Shown here: positions 49,376 through 56,825 of the stretch, in pieces
How positions within the stretch are numbered: the stretch's first letter is position 1
Layout of the letters: the number at the start of each line of letters is the position of its first letter
Assembly (NCBI GenBank): GCA_016931085.1
Contig: JAFGFO010000001.1
Span: 1 to 56,825, forward strand
DNA: 56,825 nucleotides
Direction: 5' to 3'
Origin: Thermoflexales bacterium
GTDB taxonomy: Bacteria; Chloroflexota; Anaerolineae; Fen-1058
Made by a program: the position numbers and the translations under genes
Notes under the pieces: generated by a model
The model's input: the letters and a program-made list of their open reading frames with translations, nothing else
The model's database searches: none
What the model was told of the DNA's origin: nothing

Positions 49376-51925
49376 CTATTTTATAGCCACCGGCAGGTAA
49401 ACGCGCCAGATGGCCGCGCTGCTGTAAACGGGCGACACATTACCGGCCCGGTCGCGAAACTGAACGGAAACGCTAATAGCCGGCAGCGGCCACGCCACGC
49501 TGCTGGTATAGGGCTGCCAACTGGCCAGTGTGATGGGCAGGCTGCCACTCAGCCGCATCTGGTCCACGCCACTGTAATCGTCCCACGCATCCAACCACAG
49601 GGTGACCCCGCCGCCGGCGGGCATAATTTTGCCAGCGGGAGCAAGCCCGTCGTAGACGATATCGTCAAAATAAGGGCCATACTCAGCGCCGGACGCGTCA
49701 CGAAAGCGGCTGTAAACCCGGCAGAGGCCGGACAGGCCACCGCTTGTCGAGAGTGTCCAGGTACTCGTCACCTGGAAAGCACTCCAAATCAGAGCATCAT
49801 CAAGAAATGGTGTGCCATCCAGAGATGGTGCGCCATTGCCAAGCCCCATGTGCGTCACCTCCGGCGCCCAGGCGCGAACCACGACCTGGGCATCCTGGGT
49901 ATAGGTCATATCCGCATTGATGACTATGCCAAAACTGTTCACCTGCGGGGTGAGGATCGAGCCAGCCGAAGGGGCAGGCGTGGGAACGGGCGTCGAGATG
50001 GGCGACTGCATTTCGAGCCGGATCGTGTCGGTACTCACCTCGGACAGGTTACCAGCCCTGTCGCGCACCTGGCCGTAAACGAGCAGTGAGTGGCCATCGA
50101 GCGGCAGCAGCTCCCAAGCAAGCGTGCCGGTATAAGGCAGCCAGTCGGACCACAGCAGCTCTTCATTGGAAAGGCGCACGCTGTCCAGGCCGCTGCCGGC
50201 ATCGGCGGCGGGCAAGTCGAGCACGACCGCCGTCTGGCCCGTGGTGGTCAGGCCGCCCTCGATGCGCAGGCTAACGGTTGGCACGCTCCCATCGTAACGC
50301 AGGCCGAAGGTGGCCGGGCTGGACTCGTGGCCCAGGCTATCGCGGGCGGTGACGTTGAGATAATAACTGCCATAGCCGCGCGTGCGGGCGATGGCGGTCG
50401 GATCGTAGCTCGTGGCGCTCGTCCACACGGTCGGCGCGCCGTCGGACACAGGACCCCAGTAGAAGTGATAATCGCTCGCCTCTAAGCTTGTCCAGTTGAA
50501 AGCTGGGTCAGAGCAGGTGTTTTGCCACACGTTATTCCAGACATTCTCGCAATCATAGCCGCCAAGGACGATGGGGGGGGGTTGCGGCGGGCTGAGGTCC
50601 ACGCCAAAGTCACGCGTGGCCGGGGAAGTGTCCTCGTTGCCGGCGATGTCTCTGGCCTTCACGCGGAAGGTGTGCGTGCCGCCGGGCAGGTTATACCAGG
50701 TGGTATTGGTCATGCTCGACCAGTCTGACCAATCGGCATAGCCTTCCAGGCGGAAGCTGTACACAAGATCGGCAAGCGGTGTCTGCTCATCCAAGCCGAT
50801 CCAGCTCAACTGGGCCACAGTCGCGCTGATCCAGCCGGTGGGTGCGGAAACGAGCGTCGTGTCGGGCGGCGAGCTATCGAGCGGAAGCGCATCGTCATTG
50901 CCAGAGACGTAGCGCTCATCTTGCGACACGTACCACGTGCCATAGCGTTCCCACACGTCCTGGAAGCGCGGCCTGATCTTGTCGCCAGCGGCCGAGCGGA
51001 CTTCAAAGTGGATATGCGTGCCGCAACGCCGCCCATCCACAGGCGACACCTTCCCTGCCGCGCAGCCCACCTCGTAGCGGCCGCGCGTGCCACACGAATA
51101 CCCCGTATCCCCCTGGCTGCCAATCGGCTGTCCTTGCCGGACCCACGTCCCCACTTGCAGCTCGCCTGGAACGCTGCCGGTAGAGAGGTGAAAATAGCGG
51201 CTCTGTTCTCCGTTGGGGTGCCGGATGATGACCTGGTTGTTGCAGCGGTAGCAATTATACGAGCAGCAGCACTCGGTGTTGTCCGCGACGATGGCCTCGA
51301 TCGTCCCGGCGGCTGCCGCGACCACGGCCTGGCCATTCAAGACGAGAAAGTCGATCGCCGGGTCGTGACCAGCGTAGCAATCCGTGCACGTCACCAAGGC
51401 ATTCAAGCCGCTGGCGTAGGGAAGCTTGTAGACGCCGCTCGAATCCTCGGCTGGGGCAGCCGCGCTGTAGAAAAAGTCTTTTAGCTCGGCCGGGTAATAC
51501 GCGTCGGGCAAACGCTCCAAGCGGCTGTTGAACTCGGCCGTGCCTGGATAGGCAATCTGCCAAGCTCCCGCGTCGTCTCGGTAGCCCAGCAAGATCGCCC
51601 CTTCGGTCGAGACGCTTGTTGCCGGCGGGCGGCAGTCAATCACGGCCCAATCGGCCTCACCGCGGATGCCGATAATTTCCAGCCCATCACCGGGCCGGCT
51701 CTGCCGCTCGATCTCGGCCTGCGCGGATTGCCGCACAGCTTGCTCCTCAGTTGGATTCAACGGCGGCGGCTCCCGCTGGCCAGGGGCAGACTCGGCATCT
51801 GCGGCCGGTGTGCCTGGCACCTGAACCCCTGGACCAAAGCGCCGGCATGCCGCCAGGCTGAGCGCAACGGCCAACACGCCGAACAATATAACCGTCTTGA
51901 TTCGATCGGAACGGATTTCGTGCAA
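49376..51925 (-). CDS. M23-family peptidase lipoprotein with Ig-like repeats
   Basis: The 849-residue product has a lipoprotein signal (ALSLAAC, lipid Cys27). The M23/LytM metallopeptidase domain (about 165-310) shows HDPAIDF (zinc His187/Asp191), YFHL (His246) and HIHFEV (304-309, HxH). A run of cysteines (219-221, 225, 228) interrupts the domain. The rest (about 350-830) is beta-sandwich repeats (SFRLEGYADWSDWSS, YNLPGGTHTFRVKARDIAGNEDTSPA). The C-terminus is RVYLPVAIK, like the giant protein. It probably cuts peptidoglycan crosslinks outside the membrane. The only usable start is TTG 51925, with GAGGGTG upstream. The gene converges on the VIT/VWA gene with 4 bp between stops. A C9 run lies in the coding strand. 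Confidence 0.85.
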   Translation of the reverse strand: MHEIRSDRIKTVILFGVLAVALSLAACRRFGPGVQVPGTPAADAESAPGQREPPPLNPTEEQAVRQSAQAEIERQSRPGDGLEIIGIRGEADWAVIDCRPPATSVSTEGAILLGYRDDAGAWQIAYPGTAEFNSRLERLPDAYYPAELKDFFYSAAAPAEDSSGVYKLPYASGLNALVTCTDCYAGHDPAIDFLVLNGQAVVAAAAGTIEAIVADNTECCCSYNCYRCNNQVIIRHPNGEQSRYFHLSTGSVPGELQVGTWVRQGQPIGSQGDTGYSCGTRGRYEVGCAAGKVSPVDGRRCGTHIHFEVRSAAGDKIRPRFQDVWERYGTWYVSQDERYVSGNDDALPLDSSPPDTTLVSAPTGWISATVAQLSWIGLDEQTPLADLVYSFRLEGYADWSDWSSMTNTTWYNLPGGTHTFRVKARDIAGNEDTSPATRDFGVDLSPPQPPPIVLGGYDCENVWNNVWQNTCSDPAFNWTSLEASDYHFYWGPVSDGAPTVWTSATSYDPTAIARTRGYGSYYLNVTARDSLGHESSPATFGLRYDGSVPTVSLRIEGGLTTTGQTAVVLDLPAADAGSGLDSVRLSNEELLWSDWLPYTGTLAWELLPLDGHSLLVYGQVRDRAGNLSEVSTDTIRLEMQSPISTPVPTPAPSAGSILTPQVNSFGIVINADMTYTQDAQVVVRAWAPEVTHMGLGNGAPSLDGTPFLDDALIWSAFQVTSTWTLSTSGGLSGLCRVYSRFRDASGAEYGPYFDDIVYDGLAPAGKIMPAGGGVTLWLDAWDDYSGVDQMRLSGSLPITLASWQPYTSSVAWPLPAISVSVQFRDRAGNVSPVYSSAAIWRVYLPVAIK

Positions 51926-52241
51926 GCTTGTTCACCCTCAAGCCAGAGGAAAAACTCGGTTTATAAGCTATAGTATACCACAACTTGGGGAGCCTGGGCA
52001 ATTTGGCTTTACCGAACAGCACAGGAGGTATCGCTTGGTCGAGAGGCACTTGCCCCCAAACTGAAACGTATTTGCCGAACTGCCGTTTGGCAAATTGAGC
52101 AAAAAGGTGTATAGTTAACAATCGAGAATTGGTCGCATGCTCTTGCCCGAGAGACGGCTGCATCGAGAGCGTCCTGGCGCCAGCGCCAGCATCCAGGCCG
52201 CTCATCGAGGGTCTCTTGGCCCCCTGCAAGTGAGGATCTTG
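51926..52241. other. Divergent intergenic region with repeats and hairpin
   Basis: This 316-bp gap holds an AAAAACTCGGTTT repeat copy (51950-51962), a minus-strand promoter for the peptidase, a hairpin TTTGCC ... GGCAAA near 52070-52095, and a CCTGGCGCCAGCGCCAGG-like palindrome near 52169-52190. An open frame runs upstream of the C25-like start from an ATG at 52137, but has no ribosome site and looks non-coding. Confidence 0.4.
51972..52001 (-). promoter_or_regulatory. M23 peptidase promoter
   Basis: TTGCCC (51996-52001), 18-bp spacer, TATACT (51972-51977) on the minus strand. Confidence 0.45.
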
Positions 52242-53369
52242 ATGCAAACACGATTGGTGCGTATCGTTACCAACCGCGAGCGGCTGGACACACTGTACGG
52301 CGGAGGGTATTATAACAATTTATTAGCGGCTGTTGCAACCTGGGAAAACGCACTGGCGGCAGAAGGTATCATCATTGAAGAGCCTTTTATCCTCTGTGAT
52401 GAGCTGCCCGGAGCCGACCTTCCCCACGCGCTCAAGCAGCGCCTGACCTGTCTCAATCGCAAACCGGCTGACGCGGTCGTTATCCTGGGCGGTCCCAAGG
52501 TGGTGCCTTTTTACCCGGTTCGTTCGTCCGAGTTCTTGATTCCGGCCGACAGGGATACAACCATCCTGTCCGACGATCCATACGTAGCGTTCGACCGGCA
52601 CAATGTATTGTACAAGCCCGAATGTCCGGTAGGACGCCTGCCTGACGGTGGGCCGGGCCATCCTGAGTTGCTGCCTGGTCTGTTAAGCTTGGCGGCTAAC
52701 TATCACACCAGTGCAGGACCGGCCGTCCCCGCCCCATTCGGGCTTTGTTCGCAAGCCTGGCACGAGCAGTCGAGGCAAGTCTTTGGTTTTTCCGGCAATT
52801 CGCTGTACGACAGCCCACCCTGCGCTCTCCCGGCCTGTGCCCCATCTTGTGCAGACCATTGCATCGCGCCAGCCTGGCTGGAAGCTCACAACCTGCACTA
52901 TTACAACGTGCACGGCACGCGCTCCAACACAGCCTGGTACGGCCATGGCCATCTCGCCCCGGACCCGCACGGCTGCCTGCAAACTCATCTTCCAGTGATA
53001 GAGGCCGAGATCATTCCCAGCCTGTCCGGTGCGTGGGTCATCAGCGAAGCGGGCTACAGCGCCTCGCTGGCTTCGAGCGAAGACAGCAACGTAGCGCTGC
53101 GTTTTCTCACGCAAGGGGCATTATGTTACATTGGCGCCAGCGCCACCGCCTATTGCAGCAACTCTCACTCGCTTCAAGCCGCCGACCGCCTGACCCAGTT
53201 GTTCTTTGAAAAAATACACCACAATATAAATGGCAGCACCCAACTGAGTGTGGGCGAGATGCTCAAGCGCTCCAAGCTCGACTATCCGGCCCATGACAAT
53301 TTCGACCGCAAGACCGTGATCGAATTCATCTTGTTCGGTGACCCAACTCTGGTGCCATTTCGAAGGTGA
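52242..53369 (+). CDS. Gingipain (C25)/caspase-like protein lacking the catalytic cysteine
   Basis: This 375-residue protein resembles the C25 caspase-fold family. A Rossmann-like N-terminal half carries KPADAVVILGGPKVVPFYP and DPYVAFDRHN ... CPVGRLPDG. The His-Gly motif is YYNVHGTRSNTAWYGHG (His224). SEAGYSAS is followed by ALRFLTQGALCYIGASATAY, and the protein ends IEFILFGDPTLVPF. In active homologues the string before the last block contains a Cys (gingipain VACVNG); here residue 271 is Gly (GGC, one base from Cys TGC). It may be a pseudoprotease, a binding partner, or carry a sequencing error. No signal peptide is present, so it acts inside the cell. The start has GAGGA upstream. It forms a tight operon with the next gene (6 bp). 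Confidence 0.7.
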   Translation: MQTRLVRIVTNRERLDTLYGGGYYNNLLAAVATWENALAAEGIIIEEPFILCDELPGADLPHALKQRLTCLNRKPADAVVILGGPKVVPFYPVRSSEFLIPADRDTTILSDDPYVAFDRHNVLYKPECPVGRLPDGGPGHPELLPGLLSLAANYHTSAGPAVPAPFGLCSQAWHEQSRQVFGFSGNSLYDSPPCALPACAPSCADHCIAPAWLEAHNLHYYNVHGTRSNTAWYGHGHLAPDPHGCLQTHLPVIEAEIIPSLSGAWVISEAGYSASLASSEDSNVALRFLTQGALCYIGASATAYCSNSHSLQAADRLTQLFFEKIHHNINGSTQLSVGEMLKRSKLDYPAHDNFDRKTVIEFILFGDPTLVPFRR

Positions 53370-53375
53370 TGCGAG

Positions 53376-53663
53376 ATGTCGTTACCCGAGTCTGCCCATC
53401 TGTCACCTGTAGAAGTAGAAAGACTGTACGTTGGCCCTTTTGTTCGCCAACATTTTTCCTGCATTCCGCACGATATTCGTCCCCAGGTGGCTGTGGTGCG
53501 GCCAGAGCGTGCGTTGATTGCAAGCCAGATGGGGGGGCGGCCATCCGCGTTGCCGGCCCAGTATAGTTACACCTATGTGTACGAGGATCGCCTGTTACAG
53601 CAGATTGTCTACGTGTTGGCAGATGCACAAGGCACGATCGTGCGCGTCCTGACATCCAAGTAG
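53376..53663 (+). CDS. Small protein of unknown function
   Basis: A 95-residue product following the C25-like gene by 6 bp, with AAGGTGA upstream. It has LSPVEVERLYVGPFVRQHF, an IRPQVAVVRPERALIASQMGG mid-part, and an alternating C-terminal part YSYTYVYEDRLLQQIVYVLADAQGTIVRVLTSK that could be beta strands. No family is recognised. The stop codon TAG is supplied by the 44-bp dispersed repeat (53660-53704). Its place between a caspase-fold protein and a STAND ATPase suggests an accessory or effector role, by inference only. Confidence 0.6.
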   Translation: MSLPESAHLSPVEVERLYVGPFVRQHFSCIPHDIRPQVAVVRPERALIASQMGGRPSALPAQYSYTYVYEDRLLQQIVYVLADAQGTIVRVLTSK

Positions 53664-53704
53664 ATTTCATGAACAGTCGTTCTACACCGACGACGAAAAT
53701 TTTT
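53660..53704. repeat. 44-bp dispersed repeat, copy 2
   Basis: GTAG-A-TTTCATGAACA..CGTTCT.CACC ... CGAAAATTTTT matches the copy at 5889-5932. Its first bases include the TAG stop of the small gene. CACGAATTTCACGAATT simple repeats follow at 53708-53725. Confidence 0.6.
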
Positions 53705-53849
53705 AATCACGAATTTCACGAATTGACGATAGCCCCCTTCGGGGCTCCGAAGCGGATGACACGAATCGGGTTGACTATCAAAAGACATTTGTGAGATTCG
53801 ACTATTCGTGCGCAAGGCGTCGTGATTTATTTTCGGAATAGGAGGTGGT

Positions 53850-56621
53850 ATGGAGCGTATACCAGGAGAATTTATCGGCCGGCTGAGCCAGATTCAGGCG
53901 TTCGAGGATTTACTGTTGTACGAGGGCGACCGGCATTGGATCCTCAATGTGTACGGGGGAGGCGGCATGGGCAAAACAGCGCTGCTGCGTTACTACCAGA
54001 GCCTGTGCGATCAACACGGAGCAGCGTATAGCCCATTGATTGATTTTTACGAGCTAGCCTATCACAGCCCCCGGCGAGTGATGCGCGACATCGCCCGTGC
54101 GTTGTTTGAGCAGTACCCAGATTACTTTGTGTCCTTCCTGGAAGCAACCGACACTGAGCCTGGTATGCACCTGGTGGGCATTGGCGAAAAATACCTAAAA
54201 GAAGCCGTCAGCTTGTTCAAAACGAGTTTGAAGCAGTTCGCCCAAGACCAGTTGAACGCGCATCAAATCAAGACGGTCTTGTTCTTTGACACCTGCGAGC
54301 AAGCGCCGCTCAGCTTGCAAAACTGGTTGATTGAGGATCTGCTGTGTGATATGCCCAACGTCATCGCCGTGGTGGCCGGGCGGGACCGGCTGGTCGTTCC
54401 CGCCCAGCGCGAAGACGAGTTCTATCCGTGTATCTTGGACTCTTTTGGGCTTGACGAGGCGAAGAGCTTTTTCGCCACCAGCCAGTTGCCACAGGCCCTG
54501 AACGAGCAGCAGATAGCCGATCTGTGGTCACTGGCGCGCGGCGTTCCAATCTTGTTAGCGCTAACGGCCGATTGGCTGGCGCACGACGTCAGCCTGGAAG
54601 AATTGAGCCGAATTTCCAGCGATCAATACGCTCGCTCCCTGGTGCAGCGTTTCGCTGACCTGGGTGAACTCTCCAACGCAGCTATCCTGTGTATGGGACA
54701 CTTGTACCACCGTTTCAATGAAGAAATCTTTTGCCAGGTTTACCCGGCCCTATCTGGGGCAGTTGGCAGTCCTGAAGGCGACACACAAGCCCTAGACGTG
54801 CCGACAGCCCACAAGACCCTGGAAGATCTACGCAGCTTCCAGTTCATCAAGTACCGTCCCTCTGGCCAATACCAGTTGCACGACCACGCTCGCCGCTTGG
54901 TGTGCAACTATCTGCTCGAAGGTCAGGCAGGGCTGGCGCTTCGTCTGCGCCTGAGTCGCAGCGTGCTGGCCGAATATTACAAGACAAGCTGCCAGGATGA
55001 CCCGGTGATGCAGGCCGAGCAACTCTATCACGAGTTGTTCATCGACGCTCATTACGAAGTGTACCAACAGATGTTCCAAGATACACGCGATGCGCTTCAC
55101 GGCTATCGCTTGTTTATGCATGCCTTTGATGCGGCCCTCAGTCGCAACGACAAGATCGAGATTTGCCACCTGCTGCTCAGCGTGACCGAAAACGAGGACT
55201 TTGAATTCGCCGTTCGCCCCGGCACGGCGGTCAAGCGCGCGCGCCTGTGGCTGCGCGACCCCAACCGGCGTCAAGAGGCCTTGGACTTGTTGGTCAAAGT
55301 GTTGGACGAGCCGGCTGCCTCGCCTGAAGAGCGCATCGAGGCGTTGCTCAGCCTGACTCGTTACACTTCACCAGAGAATGTGCCCACCTTCCGAGAGCGC
55401 TCCCGCCAGGAAATCCAGAACTTGATAGACACCCAGCCGGAGCGAAAGACACGCGCCCTGCACATGCTAGCTTATCTCGAAGGCAACCTGGGACTGATTT
55501 GCCGGCGGCAGGGACAGTGGGGCGAAGCCCTCGAGCATTATCGGCGCGTTTTGGACGTATTGGACCAGGCACCCAACAGTGACGAAAAGCGTCGCCAGAT
55601 GGCGGCTGCACGCAACAACCTGGCCTTCGTCTATCGCCAACGCGGCGATGTCCATCGAGCTGAAATCTTTTGCCGGCTATCGCTGACCGCCCGCGAAGAA
55701 ATGAAAGAAGCCGGTCAAATCGCCTACAGCTACCATACCATGGGAGAAATTTACCTGGATACTGGCATGCACATCAAGGCCAAGCAATATCTGCTCAAGT
55801 CGTTGACGGCCTTTAAAAAAGTGGGGGACATGCGCAACGCCGGCATGGTTTTTGTGGATCTGGCCACCCTGGCACGTTATCGCTGCACCCCGGACCTGGC
55901 CGACTATTACTACAAGCAAGCCATCAACCTGTTCGTCACCTGGGAAGTGCCTGAAGGCATCGTGGATACCAACAACGAGCGCGCCTGCGAGCTGCGCCGC
56001 CGCTGCCTGGAGCAAATCGAGGTTGGCGATGCTGCCTCAGCGTGGGAAAACATGCAGCAAGCCGAGGCGCTCGTGCGCGATTCTTTGCTGCGCCTGGTGG
56101 ACACCGATAAATATTATCGGCTGGCCTACACACGCTCACGCTTGTGCGAGCTTTTGCAAGTCAAGACCGACATGGTAGACGACGCGACCGAAAGAGAGAC
56201 CGCCTTGGCCGAAGTGTTGTCCCTGGCCGACCAGATCGAAGCGTATGCTCGCCGCGACAACTATGTGCTGTTTGCCAGCTATGCCGAGTTCATCCGTGGA
56301 GAAATCGCGCTCAAGCGCAGCCGGGGCAAAACCAAGTCAGCGACCCAGGAGCTTGAAACTGCCTTCAAGCATTTTGCCCAAGCGTGCGTGATATTGGCCG
56401 ATTCGTATCACTCGCCTTCCGAGAAATACCAGCGCATTTTCGACCAGGTCATGGATCACCTGCTTGATCCCTCTTTGTCGCCGGCCGAGGTCGATACGGC
56501 ATGTTTGGCGATCGTGCGCCTGTTCGAACGCGAAAGCAAGGAACGTTCAGCAGCCGACTTTCTCGAAGACTGCCGGCGCATTCGCCAGGCGCGCGGCATC
56601 GGCAGCGAGCGCGACGAGTAA
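53850..56621 (+). CDS. STAND-type P-loop ATPase with TPR-like repeats
   Basis: The 923-residue protein opens with an NTPase domain (about 1-250): Walker A GGGGMGKTAL (36-45), Walker B VLFFDTCEQ (143-151), an AVVAGRDR segment with a sensor-type Arg (173-180), and a RGVPILLAL GxP motif (230-238) typical of STAND ATPases. A winged-helix-like stretch follows (about 280-360). Then comes a long helical TPR-like region (about 500-870; YLEGNLGLICRRQGQWGEALEHYRRVLDVL, ARNNLAFVYRQRGDVHRAEIFCRLSLTAREEM, YHTMGEIYLDTGMHIKAKQYLLKSLTAF). Such proteins act as nucleotide-gated signal hubs that assemble on ligand binding. AGGAGGTGG precedes the ATG. With the caspase-fold gene upstream this looks like an abortive-infection or conflict module. 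Confidence 0.85.
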   Translation: MERIPGEFIGRLSQIQAFEDLLLYEGDRHWILNVYGGGGMGKTALLRYYQSLCDQHGAAYSPLIDFYELAYHSPRRVMRDIARALFEQYPDYFVSFLEATDTEPGMHLVGIGEKYLKEAVSLFKTSLKQFAQDQLNAHQIKTVLFFDTCEQAPLSLQNWLIEDLLCDMPNVIAVVAGRDRLVVPAQREDEFYPCILDSFGLDEAKSFFATSQLPQALNEQQIADLWSLARGVPILLALTADWLAHDVSLEELSRISSDQYARSLVQRFADLGELSNAAILCMGHLYHRFNEEIFCQVYPALSGAVGSPEGDTQALDVPTAHKTLEDLRSFQFIKYRPSGQYQLHDHARRLVCNYLLEGQAGLALRLRLSRSVLAEYYKTSCQDDPVMQAEQLYHELFIDAHYEVYQQMFQDTRDALHGYRLFMHAFDAALSRNDKIEICHLLLSVTENEDFEFAVRPGTAVKRARLWLRDPNRRQEALDLLVKVLDEPAASPEERIEALLSLTRYTSPENVPTFRERSRQEIQNLIDTQPERKTRALHMLAYLEGNLGLICRRQGQWGEALEHYRRVLDVLDQAPNSDEKRRQMAAARNNLAFVYRQRGDVHRAEIFCRLSLTAREEMKEAGQIAYSYHTMGEIYLDTGMHIKAKQYLLKSLTAFKKVGDMRNAGMVFVDLATLARYRCTPDLADYYYKQAINLFVTWEVPEGIVDTNNERACELRRRCLEQIEVGDAASAWENMQQAEALVRDSLLRLVDTDKYYRLAYTRSRLCELLQVKTDMVDDATERETALAEVLSLADQIEAYARRDNYVLFASYAEFIRGEIALKRSRGKTKSATQELETAFKHFAQACVILADSYHSPSEKYQRIFDQVMDHLLDPSLSPAEVDTACLAIVRLFERESKERSAADFLEDCRRIRQARGIGSERDE

Positions 56622-56627
56622 GGTAAA

Positions 56628-56655
56628 AAGTAGGAAGTAAGAAGTAGGAAGTAGG
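56628..56655. repeat. Heptameric repeat (AAGTAGG/AAGTAAG x4)
   Basis: Four contiguous 7-bp units, AAGTAGG, AAGTAAG, AAGTAGG, AAGTAGG, just after the STAND ATPase stop. Confidence 0.8.
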
Positions 56656-56739
56656 CACGGATGGCTCTGTGTCTGGCGCTGATCCCTACTCCTTACTCCC
56701 GTTTCGCGTCCCTATCCCCTAGGAGCTTGGAGAGACAAC

Positions 56740-56825
56740 CGTAGGGCAGGTTTCCACGCAAAGCGTGCCACAGGCGCGGCGGCTATCCGCAGGACGCCTT
56801 TGGCGTAGAAAGCCGCCCTACAAAA
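56740..56825. repeat. Palindromic repeat GTAGGGC...GCCCTAC at the window end
   Basis: The arms GTAGGGC (56741-56747) and GCCCTAC (about 56815-56821) bracket smaller hairpins (CCACGCAAAGCGTG and GGACGCCTTTGGCGT). It may be a dispersed palindrome or the terminator of the last operon. Nothing codes in 56622-56825. Confidence 0.5.

Noticed and set aside
52137..52241. 35-codon N-terminal extension of the C25-like protein
   Set aside because: No ribosome site at 52137, Arg/Ala/Gly-rich translation over a palindrome, while ATG 52242 has GAGGA upstream.

Overview
This 56.8 kb, GC-rich window looks like a chromosomal segment of a Chloroflexota bacterium (Anaerolineae/Caldilineae-like). That placement is inferred from several things: the gene families present, very large secreted beta-helix/PKD/DUF11 proteins ending in a YLPVxIK tail, a T-box in front of valS, a glmS ribozyme, and many short dispersed repeats. 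No rRNA, tRNA, CRISPR array or transposase was found.

Left part (1-22.1 kb), mostly minus strand. glmS lies behind its own promoter and a glmS self-cleaving ribozyme. Upstream of it are a flavodoxin, a PDZ/radical-SAM DUF512 protein, two PlsC-like acyltransferases, cytidylate kinase, rarA and a LysE-type exporter. Next comes a complete family-5 ABC uptake system (binding lipoprotein, two permeases, two ATPases) downstream of a LacI-family regulator that carries a well-formed promoter and operator. valS runs on the plus strand behind a T-box leader with a GUC specifier. Then follow an HI0933-type flavoprotein, an SRPBCC/DUF1997-like protein, a PhaR-type regulator and a phasin.

Centre (22.1-26.7 kb). 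Divergent from the phasin is a WS/DGAT neutral-lipid synthase with an acyl-CoA-binding protein (ACBP) domain fused to its C-terminus. The 230 bp between them hold two face-to-face sigma-70 promoters and two palindromic operators that are good PhaR-site candidates. A phosphodiesterase-like AlkP enzyme and a UROD/MetE-like enzyme follow.

Right part (26.7-56.8 kb). A 4,259-residue secreted mosaic protein is followed by a membrane MCP, a PA14-PA14-golvesin-like secreted protein, glycogen phosphorylase, an MFS transporter, a VIT/VWA surface protein and an M23 peptidase lipoprotein. The last 4.4 kb hold a gingipain (C25)-like protein whose expected catalytic Cys is Gly, a 95-residue unknown, and a STAND-type ATPase with a helical repeat region. 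This resembles a conflict or regulated-proteolysis module and is the best candidate for an undescribed system.

The region is seeded with short repeats: period-7 tandem tracts of at least five sequence types, palindromes, and hairpin elements. Several lie inside genes, supply stop codons, replace leaders, or encode the n-region of a signal peptide.
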